NCBI GenBank assembly: GCA_001949185.1
Contig: BDGG01000020.1
Span: 267,482-331,481, forward strand
Direction: 5' to 3'
DNA: 64,000 nucleotides
Source of the DNA: Ramazzottius varieornatus
Lineage: Eukaryota; Tardigrada; Eutardigrada; Parachela; Ramazzottiidae
Under the pieces are notes generated by a model. It did not search any database, had not been told where the DNA came from, and worked only from the letters and a program-made list of their open reading frames with translations. A program made the position numbers and the translations under genes. Below are positions 23,764-34,521 of this stretch, one piece after another (the first letter of the stretch is position 1; each line of letters starts with the position of its first letter).

Positions 23764-23887
23764 ATGGCGGCCAACATCGTTGACACGAAGTTTTCAGCGA
23801 AAACTTCGTGTCAACTGATGTTACATCCTTCCCGATACATCACCATCGTAGTGTCATCTACCATTACTGATGCTTCCAGTCCTCATC

Positions 23888-24566
23888 ATGGCCTCCAAAA
23901 TCAAATCTCCGACTTCTGCAAATGAATCTTCCGCTAATAAGAAGCCAAAGATCCAGGAAGGCATCGATATTCACGCTGCTACATCAGCTTTGTCCCAACC
24001 TTCAATTTCCTCATCCGGGTCTTCGCCAGAAACCACCGTGCAGTTACAAGGAATCGATCCCTTTTGCTTCGGTAGTGATGGCAAGCAGCTTCCGAAGATC
24101 AATTCGTGCTTCCACGTTGTGGTAAGCCAACGGAAAAAACCATTCAACTTTCATTCTATTATGCTTATAGTCCGAACATCCTTATAGTACGAGCATCACT
24201 CTGATTGACCTTACCATCCTCAAAACGCCCTAAGACATGCCCTTCAGAAAATACAAACCGAACCAACCGAATTTACCAGAAGCAGTACGCCCAACGACTA
24301 CTTCCATCAAGGACCTTAAGAATAACCAACTGATGTACGCACGAAACATTCCCATAACCAACCCTTCGATAAGTTCCCCACTTTACAATCTGTTTTGTTC
24401 ATACTGGTGATATTGAGCTCCAAGTTCAGAATGCATCAAACACTCAAGAACCCGCCGGCAAAAATACGTACCGGTACATCCTGACCGACAAAAAGGAATC
24501 CATGAACCTTCTCGTCTGGGGAATTAGTTCGATAACTGGCCGCTTCATTCCTTTGAAATCGGAAAG
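23888..24566 (+). pseudogene. Possible OB-fold (RPA-like) ORF downstream of the Helentron
   Basis: Two exon-like segments: 23888-24121 (MASKIKSPTSANESSANKKP and a Ser-rich stretch, ending at a gtaagc donor) and 24418-24566 (YRYILTDKKESMNLLVWG, then ISSITGRFIPLKSE, ending at a gtacgc donor). The second has the LTD...VWG pattern of a single-stranded-DNA-binding OB fold. RPA-like ORFs accompany some Helitrons, which is why I suggest this. No further exon is found. It could instead be a captured host fragment. Confidence 0.35.
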
Positions 24567-24618
24567 GTACGCTAAAAGGGCACATTATCGAAACAACAAC
24601 ACGCTAATACGAACTCCC

Positions 24619-24664
24619 ATTCTGCCGTTCTTTCCGCCTGTCCGGTAGTTTTTCGTCGTGCGTG
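24619..24664. mobile_element. Right-end fragment of an M1 MITE
   Basis: The sequence TTCTGCCGTTCTTTCCGCCT and the terminal TTTTCGTCGTGCGTG match the right end of M1 copies. The left part is missing. Confidence 0.7.
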
Positions 24665-24717
24665 CACCGAGAAAGAAAAGGAATCTGAACCGCAGACTTT
24701 CACAATGGAAAAAGTGA

Positions 24718-24788
24718 GGAGACAACCGGGTTTGAACCGGTGACCTCTCGATCTGCAGTCGAATGCTCTACCACTGAGCTATGTCTCC
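24718..24788 (-). tRNA. tRNA-Cys (anticodon GCA)
   Basis: On the minus strand the 71-base sequence folds as a cloverleaf. The acceptor stem GGAGACA pairs perfectly with TGTCTCC. The A box is TAGCTCAGTGG, the anticodon loop CTGCAGA with anticodon GCA, and the T arm with B box GGTTCAAACC. No intron and no encoded CCA, as expected for a eukaryotic nuclear tRNA. The intact stems argue for a functional gene despite the transposon-rich setting. Confidence 0.95.
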
Positions 24789-25944
24789 ACCTGGGGAATA
24801 TTCGACGAATTTACAGCTGCGCAGTGATCGGGCCGTAATATGCCGTCATAATCGTTATACAATTCTTTACTTATTATTCATATTCCGATTGTACCACGTG
24901 TTCCCGTAGACTTTACATTGTCACGGGATTTCACTCATTTTAATTGCACAATCGGAACAACACTGGTTGTTCCGATAAGGCTCTTTTAATTTCAATTGCA
25001 ATTGCGACTAATCGAAATTCCTCGCGCATCAGCAATTTGAATTGAAGCTACCACATCCTGGCTGGATTATCAATTACGAGTAATTCAAATATGACTTTCG
25101 ACTACAACTGAAATTATTTGAATTATTTCGATAGTGTTTTGTAATTTCAGTTTAAATAAAACCGGCATTTCTGTTCGCTGCCCTGCGCGGGATGGGTACC
25201 GGTAAGCGTCTAGAATGACTCTCTGGTCTTTCGTGTAGACTACGTCGTTCCCGGTATCCAGAACGGATGGCTGTCGTCAGGACGCACTGTTATGCACTAC
25301 GAAGGAGCCGCGGTACATCGCGTAAGCGTAAACTTGATCCCCAGTTCAGAAACAGAACCCTAGACAGGCCCACCGGGTGTTGGTTGCGCGTAAGAGGACG
25401 TGCTGCAGCTCCTTCGCGAAGCACTACGTACGCATTGTAATCCTGACCGGCGGTGCAACACGCACCAGCACACCGCAGCTCAGTCAATCAAGCACTTGCG
25501 GTGCTTTATAAGGTGAGAAAATGATATATCTACGTGCATATCGCGTGCCTCTCATTGACGGTCACTATTTGGATTACCAGCATCTTGGATGTCAATTGTA
25601 CATTAAAATATCGTCGTGTCTCTGGGGTTCCAATTCAATTCCGATTAATATCGAAATGCACAGTCCAGAATTTGTAATTTGAATTGCTGCATCGGAATCC
25701 GAAAACCGTCAAATTTGGCCATTTTCAATTACGTATTACAATAATCGGAAGAACACTGGGAACAACAGTGTGCAGAACATGGCCTTGCTGAGTTGATTGT
25801 CAATCAAATCAGCAAGACCGTGTTCGGCAACTCATGCATGAAACGGACATACCGTAAATGGAAAGAATTAAAGCACGTATTTCTTCTTTAGTCCTCGTGC
25901 GTGAATTCTGATCTTCTAGGTTATTTTGTCTTCGAGCAGACACC
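24789..25944. other. AT-rich repeat block upstream of EFTUD2
   Basis: Contains a palindrome-like junction ATCGGAACAAC-ACTG-GTTGTTCCGAT near 24950-24976 and a matching repeat end at 25660-25758, possibly a hAT-like element. A GC-rich interior (about 25190-25500) has a 65-codon Cys-containing minus-strand frame at 25290-25487 that I do not recognise. The EFTUD2 promoter should lie near 25850-25940. Confidence 0.4.
25660..25758. repeat. Dispersed repeat end, shared with 17761-17862
   Basis: Ends ATAATCGGAAGAACACTG; see 17761-17862 for the aligned copy. A related end, ATCGGAACAACACTG, occurs at about 24951-24965. Confidence 0.55.
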
Positions 25945-28900
25945 ATGGATCTCGATCTGTACGATGAATTCGGCAATTACATTGGCCCGGACATCGCTGA
26001 CGAAGAGGACGAAGAAGCAGATCGCGAGAATATCCACGAAGATGATATCTCCGACGATGAAGCCGAAAATGGCCTGGACGACAACCGGATGCAAGTTTCG
26101 CGCGCTGTTGACATGGGTGACGACGATGAACCTAGAAACCAGATTGTTCTCCATGAGGACAAGAAATACTACCCCTCTGCACAGGAAATATACGGTCCTG
26201 ATGTCGAGGTAGGATTTCTGACCATTTTGCATCAAATGTATCAATGTGCTTGAGACCGATGGTGCGCAGTCAGTGTGCGCTCGCTGCGCAGTCTTTGCTG
26301 TAAGGCTACGCACTGTAGATGAAGCATGTGCGCATCAACAACTGGCATTCACATGCACACAGCTGTTATGTTTGATCGTCGCCATTGCGTATGCTCATGC
26401 GCGAAATTGTTCTTTCAGACAATTGTCCAAGAAGAAGACACCCAGCCTCTGACTAAGCCGATTATTGAACCTGTGAAGGTTCGGAAGTTCAATCTTCAGG
26501 AGAAAGATGTACCGGAGACGACGTACAGTCACGAGTTCATGCTGGATCTGCTGGAGAATCCCAACCTCATTCGCAACGTCGCCATTTGCGGACACATCCA
26601 TCACGGCAAAACTAACTTGCTGGACTGTCTTATCGAACAGACGCATCCCACCCTTATCAAGAAAGCTGAACGAGACGTAAGAATGATCCCGTGATCTCGG
26701 AACAGTTTTAGAGTGAGAACGGCAAGCAAAGCAAGTTCAGCTGCGCACACCTGCGTACTTAGCTGCTGTCTTGAAAGCAGACAATGATGTATGCAGGCAG
26801 TCGTCGGACACGTCTTCCCGAACTGAGCTATGATGTTTAATCTTCACTTTGATCTGAATTTCTAAGGGAAAATTCATGTCGACATCTTTTGCGATCCTGA
26901 GCTCAGTCTTCTCACCAGAAATATCTGTGGTGGCTAGAAGAAGGTGAATAATGGAAGTTATGGATGTTATTCCAGATTCGGTATACGGACACGCTGATCA
27001 CAGAGATTGAACGCGGAGTGACAATCAAGACGAAACCAGTGACCTTAGTACTGCAAGACAGCCGAGGAAAGTCTTTTGCTGTGAACATCATGGACACTCC
27101 TGGCCATGTCAACTTCTCGGACGAAGTCTGCGCAGCTCTGAGGATATGTGACGGCGTTCTCTTGGTCGTCGATGCCCACGAAGGTGGCAAAGAAGATGAA
27201 TATAGAAGATTCCATTAACAATATTGCGAAATCAAAATACCGAATTGTTTGGAAATTTTTCTGTTTCAGGTGTTCTTCTCAACACGGAAAGGATCATTAA
27301 GCTAGCTCTTCAAGAGCGACTTCCGATCGTCTTGTGCATCAACAAGATCGACCGCTTGATCCTCGAGCTGAAGCTGCCACCGACTGACGCCTACTTCAAG
27401 ATTCGCCACATCATCGAAGAAGTGAACAGCCTGATCCAGACGTACTCAGAGGACCCAGAACAGACGCTCCTGTCACCGACGTTGGGGAATGTTTGCTTTG
27501 CTTCACCACAGTACAGCTTGTGCTTCACGTTGAAGTCTTTCGGCATGCTTTACGGCCAGGTGACACTCGAAAAGATACTCGAGCAAAAATTTCGAAACGA
27601 GACGTAACTTGAAATATTCAGTCCAAAATCGAAAATCAAATACCACAAGATCAACGAACGGCTACATTCGATTAAAACACATTCCGCAAAAATATCTCGA
27701 GTATTGTAAGTTTTTCCACTGATTTGCTGCTTGGAGTTATCAGGGGTGTCCGCTTTCAGGCGTACGGAGCAGACTTTGATGTGGACGAATTTTCCAGAAG
27801 GTTATGGGGTGACATTTACTTCAACGCAAAGACGAGGAAATTCCAGAAGAAGGCTCCACAGACTGGCCATTCCCGGAGCTTCATAGAGTTTGTGCTTGAG
27901 CCAGTCTACAAAATCATGTCACAGGTGGTGGGCGACGTCGATGTGGCGCTGGATGGTTTGATGGACCACCTCAACATCAGCATGACGAAGGAAGAACAGA
28001 AAGAAAACATCCGACCACTGCTGAGGAACGTTTTTCAGAAATTCACCGGCGAATTTACAGGTAATTGGCGATCGCTTTACCTAGTGGCACACGGTCTCGG
28101 CCAATAACCCGGCAAGCGTGCGCCACTTTGGAAAAACGGGCTGGTTGAGTTCTGTTCGTTAAGTGGCGCACCCTTGCGATGTCATAGGCTGAGAGAATGC
28201 GCCAGTTGGAAAACGATCTGGTCGTGTACGTGAGCTGATTTTTGGTGTTTTTCTCTCTACAGGTTTGGTGGACATGATCGTAAAGCACATCTCATCACCG
28301 CTGGACCATGCCAGAATGAAGATCGAGCAGATCTACTCGGGTCCGATGAATTCGCCGCAGGTGAAGGCCATGGTGGAGTGCGATGCGAATGGTCCACTGA
28401 TGATTCATACCGTCAAAAACTACTCGACACAGGACGCCACCAGCTTCCACATTCTGGGGCGGGTCTTTAGCGGAACGCTGACAGAAAACCAGTCGGTTAA
28501 GATCCTCGGAGAAAACTACTCGATCTACGACGAGGAAGACTCGCGAGTACTGACGGCTGGGAAGCTCTTCATCCACGAATCCAGGTAACACAGTTGATCA
28601 AGATGAGAGAGAACTGGGAGTTAGCCAAGTAAAGCCGAAAAGATCGTTCTCGCAGTTGACGCACGCTTCCAGCCAAAAGCAATCAAAACCTGCGTCACTT
28701 GGGGAACTTAGCAAGTTTTCTTTCTTGAATGGCGTTACTGGGTTCAGCGTTACTGGCCGAAAGTGTGCATCACATAAAAAGTAGAGATTGTCGAATCAAT
28801 TTGCCTGGTTCTTTTATATTCAATTTGCCTGGTTCTCTCCCAGATTCTTTTATGTTGGTCGGTTTTGCGCTGATGTTTATCTTCACTTTGAGCTGAGTTC

Positions 28901-31298
28901 AGTGAACAGTGTCGTGACGAACAAACTGCGATCCTGAGCAGTACCGACGATATTTGGCCGAATGCCAGCTATGGATTGTTGCGGTGAGCGAAAGCACTTT
29001 GATTTCAGTGCTGATTTTCCAGGTACAAAATCCGGATCTCGAAGGCGACACCAGGGTGCTGGGTCTTGATCGAAGGTATCGATGAGCCGATTGTCAAGAC
29101 CTCAACGATAACGGAACCAAGGGACCAGGAGGTTCGCAGAAAGAAAAGCACCTAGCTCAAACTTACAGCATTCATTTCAAAAGTTATATTAGTTATCGGA
29201 AGATTGCGGTCTGCTAAGAAGAAAAATATCTGTGCAAGTTTAGATCGATGTAGTGCAATGCTTTTGTTTCTGGGGTTTCTGATTTCAAGAATCTTTTTCG
29301 CTGTTATCTAGATTATGTGCTTCTTTTTCCAGGTGTACATCTTCCGGCCGATACGATTCAACACCACATCAGTCGTAAAAATCGCCTGCGAGCCCGTCAA
29401 CCCTTCCGAACTGCCGAAGATGCTAGACGGGTTGCGGAAGGTGAACAAGAGCTATCCACTTCTTAGCACCAAGGTGGAGGAGAGCGGGGAGCACGTCATC
29501 CTGGGCACGGGTGAACTGTACCTGGACTGTGTCATGCACGACCTGCGCAAAATGTACTCGGAAATTGGTAGGTGGATTCTTCAGAATTCAGTGATGCTTA
29601 TGATTTGGCTTGAGAAGGCTTGCTTCTTCGGATACAGATATCAAGGTTGCCGATCCTGTCGTAACGTTCTGCGAGACGGTCGTGGAGACTTCCTCGTTGA
29701 AGTGCTTCGCCGAGACACCCAACAAGAGGAACAAGCTAACCATGATTGCAGAAGCCCTGCAAAAAGGCTTGGCGGAAGATATCGAAACTGGAGTCGTTTC
29801 GATCGACTGGAAAGCGTGAGCATCGAAAATATGCCATTGAAGAAATTACCGTGAATTTATTTGATGGTTGGAAGTTCGGCAATCGAGCTTTTCAGTACTG
29901 CTTTTCCACAGTGGCGCATGTTTACGGTATTACTGGCTGACAGCGTGCGCCACTAGGGAAAGCGATCTTGCTGAGTTTGTTTTTTTATTTTCGCTCTATT
30001 TTATTCCCGCTGGGTCAGCTGGATTTTTCACCTAGGTTCTTCTTTCAGGAAACGTCTTGGTGAGTTTTTCCAGACCAAGTACGACTGGGATCTCTTGGCA
30101 GCTCGCTCCATCTGGGCCTTTGGTCCAGAGTCCAATGGGCCGAATATCCTGGTGGACGACACTCTTCCCTCGGAGGTGGATAAGACCATGCTGAGTTCCA
30201 TCCGCGACAGCGTTGTTCAGGGTTTCCAGTGGGCTTCAAGAGAAGGTCCGCTCTGTGAAGAGCCCATCCGTAACGTCAAGTTCAAGATTCTGGATGCCGT
30301 GGTGGCCCAAGAGCCCATCGCGCGAGGTGGCGGCCAAATCATCCCCACGGCACGCCGTGTGGCCTACTCGGCCTTCCTCATGGCCACGCCTCGACTAATG
30401 GAACCCTACATGTACATCGAAGCCATCGCGCCGGCGGATTGCGTGTCCCCACTGTACACAGTCCTCGCAAGAAGAAGGTACATGGGATTTTTTCAGAAGA
30501 CCATGAAAATTTTGACAAAAAGATTGGATCGGATAGGGAATTGAACTCTGGCCATCGGATTTCTTTGGGGATAATAGTTTTTCTCGGTTGGGGGGTCGGG
30601 TTGACTGCCAGCTTGGCGTGTCTGTCAGAACTCAGAAGTCAGAACTTAGAACTATCTTTTTCTCCTGTGTATCACTGATTATAGAGATTGCGCAGTGATC
30701 CGCTGTTTCACAATCCAACACCCACAGAAAAATCGTGACGTCATAGGAAGAAGTTCGTCTTGCAGGCGCTGTGTTAAAAGATGTGCACTTTGTTTACAAA
30801 TGACATCACGATGTTCCTGTTCGTGTTGGATTGTGCTAGTGCGGTTCCGCTCGCAGTCTCGATATTGGTCGCGGTGAAATTATTTGTTGGTAGTGGACAC
30901 TTTGTGGCATACCACATTCACCACTTTTCCTCCTTTGCAGAGGCCACGTTACCTCGGACGCGCCACTTCCTGGATCACCGCTGTACACGATCAAGGCCTT
31001 CGTGCCGGCGATCGACTCCTTCGGCTTCGAGACCGACTTGAGAACCCACACACAAGGCCAGGCTTTCTGTCAGACTGTGTTCCATCATTGGCAGATTGTC
31101 CCGGGTGATCCCATGGACAAGACACTGATCATCAAGCCTCTGGAGCCGCAACCTGCGCCAGCTTTGGCGAGAGAGTTCATGCTGAAGACTCGACGACGAA
31201 AAGGTCTCAGCGAAGACGTTAGCATTAACAAGTTCTTCGATGATCCTATGTTGTTAGAATTGGCTAAACAGGACTATGGTCTCAGCTATGCTTTTTAA
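25945..31298 (+). CDS. EFTUD2: 116-kDa U5 snRNP GTPase (Snu114/EFTUD2)
   Basis: An EF-2-like GTPase of the U5 snRNP that controls Brr2-driven spliceosome activation and disassembly. Eleven exons join in phase: 25945-26208, 26419-26676, 26976-27183, 27270-27559, 27760-28060, 28263-28584, 29023-29131, 29333-29567, 29638-29815, 30049-30477 and 30941-31298, giving 983 residues (human 972). The acidic N-terminus [16 protein letters not shown] is typical. GTPase motifs are G1 GHIHHGKT, G3 DTPGH and G4 NKID. Downstream domains include [40 protein letters not shown] and [11 protein letters not shown]. The C-terminus reads [20 protein letters not shown]. No truncation or missing motif. Three introns or their surroundings carry AAGTGGCGCAC repeats. 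Confidence 0.98.
28082..28225. repeat. Pair of AAGTGGCGCAC repeats in EFTUD2 intron 5
   Basis: Copies at about 28082-28150 and 28160-28225, both with hairpin arms and the tail GGAAAAACGGGCTGGTTGAG or a diverged version. Together they fill most of the 202-bp intron. Confidence 0.75.
28654..28712. repeat. AAGTGGCGCAC repeat in EFTUD2 intron 6
   Basis: Left arm AGTTGACGCACGCTTCCAGC, right arm TGCGTCACTTGGGGAACTT. Both arms carry the same substitution (GGCGC to GACGC / GCGTC), so pairing is preserved. Confidence 0.75.
29910..29980. repeat. AAGTGGCGCAC repeat in EFTUD2 intron 9
   Basis: Left arm AGTGGCGCATG, right arm CGTGCGCCACTAGGGAAAGC and the tail GATCTTGCTGAGTTTGT. Confidence 0.78.
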
Positions 31299-32642
31299 TC
31301 TGCATTGTGTAATACCTTGGAGCTAAGCCACTCTGACGTTCAATTATTGCCTATGGTCATGTATCTCATTCGTTCTTAAATTTGGAAGATCGGAATTTGG
31401 TAAGAATCAACGTAGTAATCCTATGAAACTCAATCAACGGTCGGAAGTCTGAATCAGTAGTCTGTGGTCGAGGCTCGAGCATGCGATTTTCGCTTTTAGT
31501 CAAAAGCTTTGGTTGATTGGGGGATGTGGTCAATAAGCGAGCCTTGCTTTGCCGCACTGGAAGTCATTCCGTCGGTCAACAGCCAACTTAGGTTGATCAG
31601 GTCGTTGGCGTCGACCGACCTTCGTGTTTTCAGTTTTCTGTTTTTGACTAAAGGAAAACGTGCGTTTCTCGTTTCGATCGTCTCGCTCGCCATTCTGACC
31701 TACGGTATTACTCTCAGCAAGGAATCTTTGAAGAAACTTCGCAATCCCGCATACCATTCTGGCTTCGAAGAAGGCCTGCAACCTGTCGAAGATAGACTCG
31801 GGTAGCGACCACTGGCGCAGTCCAAGGACCGCAAGAGCACACTGCTTGGCGACGCCAACCGCGGCGCATTCGTGAACTGGCTCATCCAGCTTTCGACACC
31901 GAGGTATCATTGTGAACTTCGGTGTCCCGCCTTCGAGTTCGAATTTGGTCATCATGTGGAACTTAAGGCAAACAAAGTCGAGAAGGTAGATTCTCCAAGT
32001 GGCGCACGACTTCATCCAGTGACACCTGAAACGTGCGCAACTTGGGAAGACCGTCTTGCCGAGTTTGGTTGCGGAAATCCCATATGATTTAGCTGGACGC
32101 TGGTGGTGTTAGTCTCATGTTGAACTGTTCTGCGACGTTGTCAGTTGTGACTTACGTGATCTGCAAGTCGGACAATGGGACTAACTCGCGCAAAAGTGCC
32201 TCGTTTTCTTCCCATAGACTCCTGTGGCTCGCTTTCTTTCTCATTCGCTTCCCTTTCAGGTTCGATTCTGCGGACATCGAGTGAGCCACAATGGGCAAGA
32301 CGGATCGCACTGTACGTTCGGATAAGACGAGTGAACTGATGACCCTTCTGCATTGAGCCCGCTCTCCATCACAATCGAAAAGAACGAAAAGAACAAACCC
32401 AAAGACATCACCAACAATCAGAATGTCGTTATGACCGCCCTCTTATGCCGATGGAATACACCAACATCAAGTCCAAAGATCACCGTCAAAGTGGAAGCAG
32501 CGCACGCTGTTGAGGCAAGCCTTATCAGAGATGTAAGACTAAAGCCATATGAATCTTCCGAAGTTCAGTCCTCCGTTTCCGAAATGTTCAACGAGTGGTT
32601 TCACGAGTTTTCTAGCCTGTGTTTGAGGCGGATAATGACAAG
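31299..32642. other. Intergenic region with one palindromic repeat
   Basis: Downstream of EFTUD2. A 161-codon minus-strand frame (31530-32015) has no recognisable family and no partner exons, so I do not call it. An AAGTGGCGCAC repeat with a full tail lies at 31997-32076. Confidence 0.45.
31997..32076. repeat. AAGTGGCGCAC repeat, intergenic copy
   Basis: Left arm AAGTGGCGCACG, right arm CGTGCGCAACTTGGGAAGAC and the tail CGTCTTGCCGAGTTTGGTTG, one of the best-preserved tails in the window. Confidence 0.75.
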
Positions 32643-33742
32643 ATGACGGTCGCACCCATCCACGATCCGCCCGTCGCCCAGATCGCGGCGCCGTCAACCG
32701 CTGAACCACCTGCAGCCGTCACTGCTGACAGTGCTCCACAAGAATCCGCGCCAGGTGAGCAGCAACCTTGCCAATCTTATCCAGTTCCTCGTGCATGAGG
32801 ATCTTTTAGGAAATGGCAGGCGAGTACCATCGCAGCGCACTGTCGTGGTTAAGCGCAAAGCTCAAGACGCAGCTTGCAATGAAAAAGAGCAGGAACTGAA
32901 GAAGCCGAGAGAAGCGAGGAAGAAGGATCGACCAGCACCCGGGCAGGTAGCTTGAAGGTTATGGAAGTTTCGTTAAATATGGACCTGGAGGAACTTTTCC
33001 CTTCCAGCACCGTTCTTAAGGCATCCGGTTCTTCCAACACCCCGTTTCATGTTCTGATGATTCTGTTTTGATTTCCAGAAATGGAGGCGGTTGATGAGAT
33101 CGTGATCACGAAGAAACCTAGTAAGACTGACAAACGAAGTTGGAGCTCACATTTTGACCGCAAAAATGTCAAAAGCTCCAAGTGATGCTCTAATGTCGTC
33201 CTCATAACGGTAGAAAGAGTCAGTCAAGCGTACAGTGTAGAACGTTCGCAGTACTATTCAAGGACCTTTCTGTGTAACGTCTTGGCTGAATCTGACCACC
33301 ACACGCTGTCGTGCAACCAAAACACCTCTAGAATCGCCTCTGCGGTTCTATGCTAGCGCAGACTGTATTTTAGATCTTACCACAATAGAAAAACATATAC
33401 AGGAATAATATTTCGTTCGTAGGGCGAGGCCGAAAGAGGCGCCCTCTTGGTGGAAGACGCAAGACTGCCAAGAAGAACGGCGCTGCCAAGCAGAAACCAG
33501 CTCCTGCAGCCAAAACTCGTGCGAAGAATCCAGCACGATCTCCGGTTATTCCACCTGTTCCGGCGACAGTACTCGGCCTGGTGGACGTTGACGGTGTCCG
33601 TCGTTCGGCCCGTCTTGAACAGCACCAAGCAGCTCGGGGTTCTGTCGTAGACTGCAATCCTCCTCGCCAGAGTGCGACGAAAGCTCTGCCTAACACGAAT
33701 CAGCATGACCAAACCATACTTGAAGGTAAAAATGGCGCGTAG
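32643..33742 (+). CDS. Uncharacterised basic, possibly chromatin-associated protein
   Basis: I do not recognise a family. Exons 32643-32754, 33079-33120 and 33423-33742 join in phase to give 157 residues. An extra exon 32810-32946 can be included if the third exon starts at 33087, giving 200 residues. The N-terminus is Pro/Ala-rich (MTVAPIHDPPVAQIAAPSTA). The optional exon is Lys/Glu-rich. The last exon starts GRGRKRRPLGGRRKTAKKNG, like an AT-hook or histone-tail-type basic segment, and includes RRSARLEQ. It ends at a TAG at 33740-33742; a gtaaaa donor just before could extend it. Strong Lys/Arg bias and good splice sites support a real gene. A nuclear role is only inferred. Confidence 0.5.
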
Positions 33743-34521
33743 AAGAGCGCACCCATAAAATAGCCGAACCGCCCATAAAACCGGCGGCGAGGAGTGTCCG
33801 CACGATGTCGAAGAAAGGCAAAGCGGAGGTCCCTGCTATTGCGGTGCCGAAAGGAGGTCGAGCGCCATTCAAGAAGGTAGCTGCAAAAGGCAAAAAGTGT
33901 GGCTCGATTCAGTCGCGTATGTCGCAGAGACATGCTGTGCGCATGTTATCGGGATCGGTCGTTAGGTTCTTAAGTGGGCCAGTCCCAAAAACTTTCTCTC
34001 ATCGACGTTACGCCGAAGGAAACTGAATACCATGAGCGACTAATTCCAGTAGTAAGACTAGATTACTTGTCGGCGAGATCTCGATAAGCGAGCCTTCTGT
34101 TGTCCGTGATTCCGCTCTAATACGATTGGTAACCTTTACAATCACTAGAATTCTTCGATAATATCATAAATGTGACCGCCGGTAAAGCACCTCTTCTGTT
34201 TTACTCTTGTTTTCGTTTTTTACAACTCGTTTTCAAATTCTGCTTCACACGTTTCAGTTAGAGTCAAAGATTCTGTTTTGTTCTATACGGTCTTCTGACT
34301 TTTCTGGCTTCTGCTGGATTTTTAGAGGCCTTTTTACGGATGGAAGTTTCGGAAATTCGATCGTTCAAAGTTGCCTGGGAAGAGGTCCGGCTGAACAATA
34401 TTCCATGTTGTCGTTATGACCTTCGACGGTTGTGCGCGAACTTTGCTCGAAAGTACTCCACTGCGTTGTGAGATCATACTGTGTTTGGTCGCTGTTGTAT
34501 TCGCAAACCACATCGCCAGTC
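33743..34521. other. Spacer between the basic-protein gene and the WD-repeat gene
   Basis: A further basic frame, 33805-34026, starts MSKKGKAEVPAIAVPKGGRA. It might be a continuation of the preceding gene, but no phase-compatible acceptor was found. The rest is AT-rich and holds no gene. Confidence 0.4.

Larger units (their letters stand above)
19600..24566 (+). mobile_element. Decayed Helentron (Helitron2-type) transposon
   Basis: A rolling-circle transposon body, recognisable by Rep (HUH nuclease), SF1/Pif1-type helicase and a downstream OTU-like domain, the order typical of Helentrons. Several frameshifts and in-frame stops show it is dead. A later hAT-like insertion (23378-23763) interrupts the OTU region. 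A possible OB-fold ORF follows. I could not define the termini; the boundaries given are those of recognisable coding remains. Confidence 0.8.

Noticed and set aside
31530-32015. 161-codon minus-strand open frame downstream of EFTUD2
   Set aside because: No recognisable family, no upstream or downstream exons in phase, and mixed composition; likely chance in GC-balanced DNA.
33370-33712. Two Arg/Gly/Pro-rich minus-strand frames
   Set aside because: They are antisense shadows of the basic-protein exon at 33423-33742.
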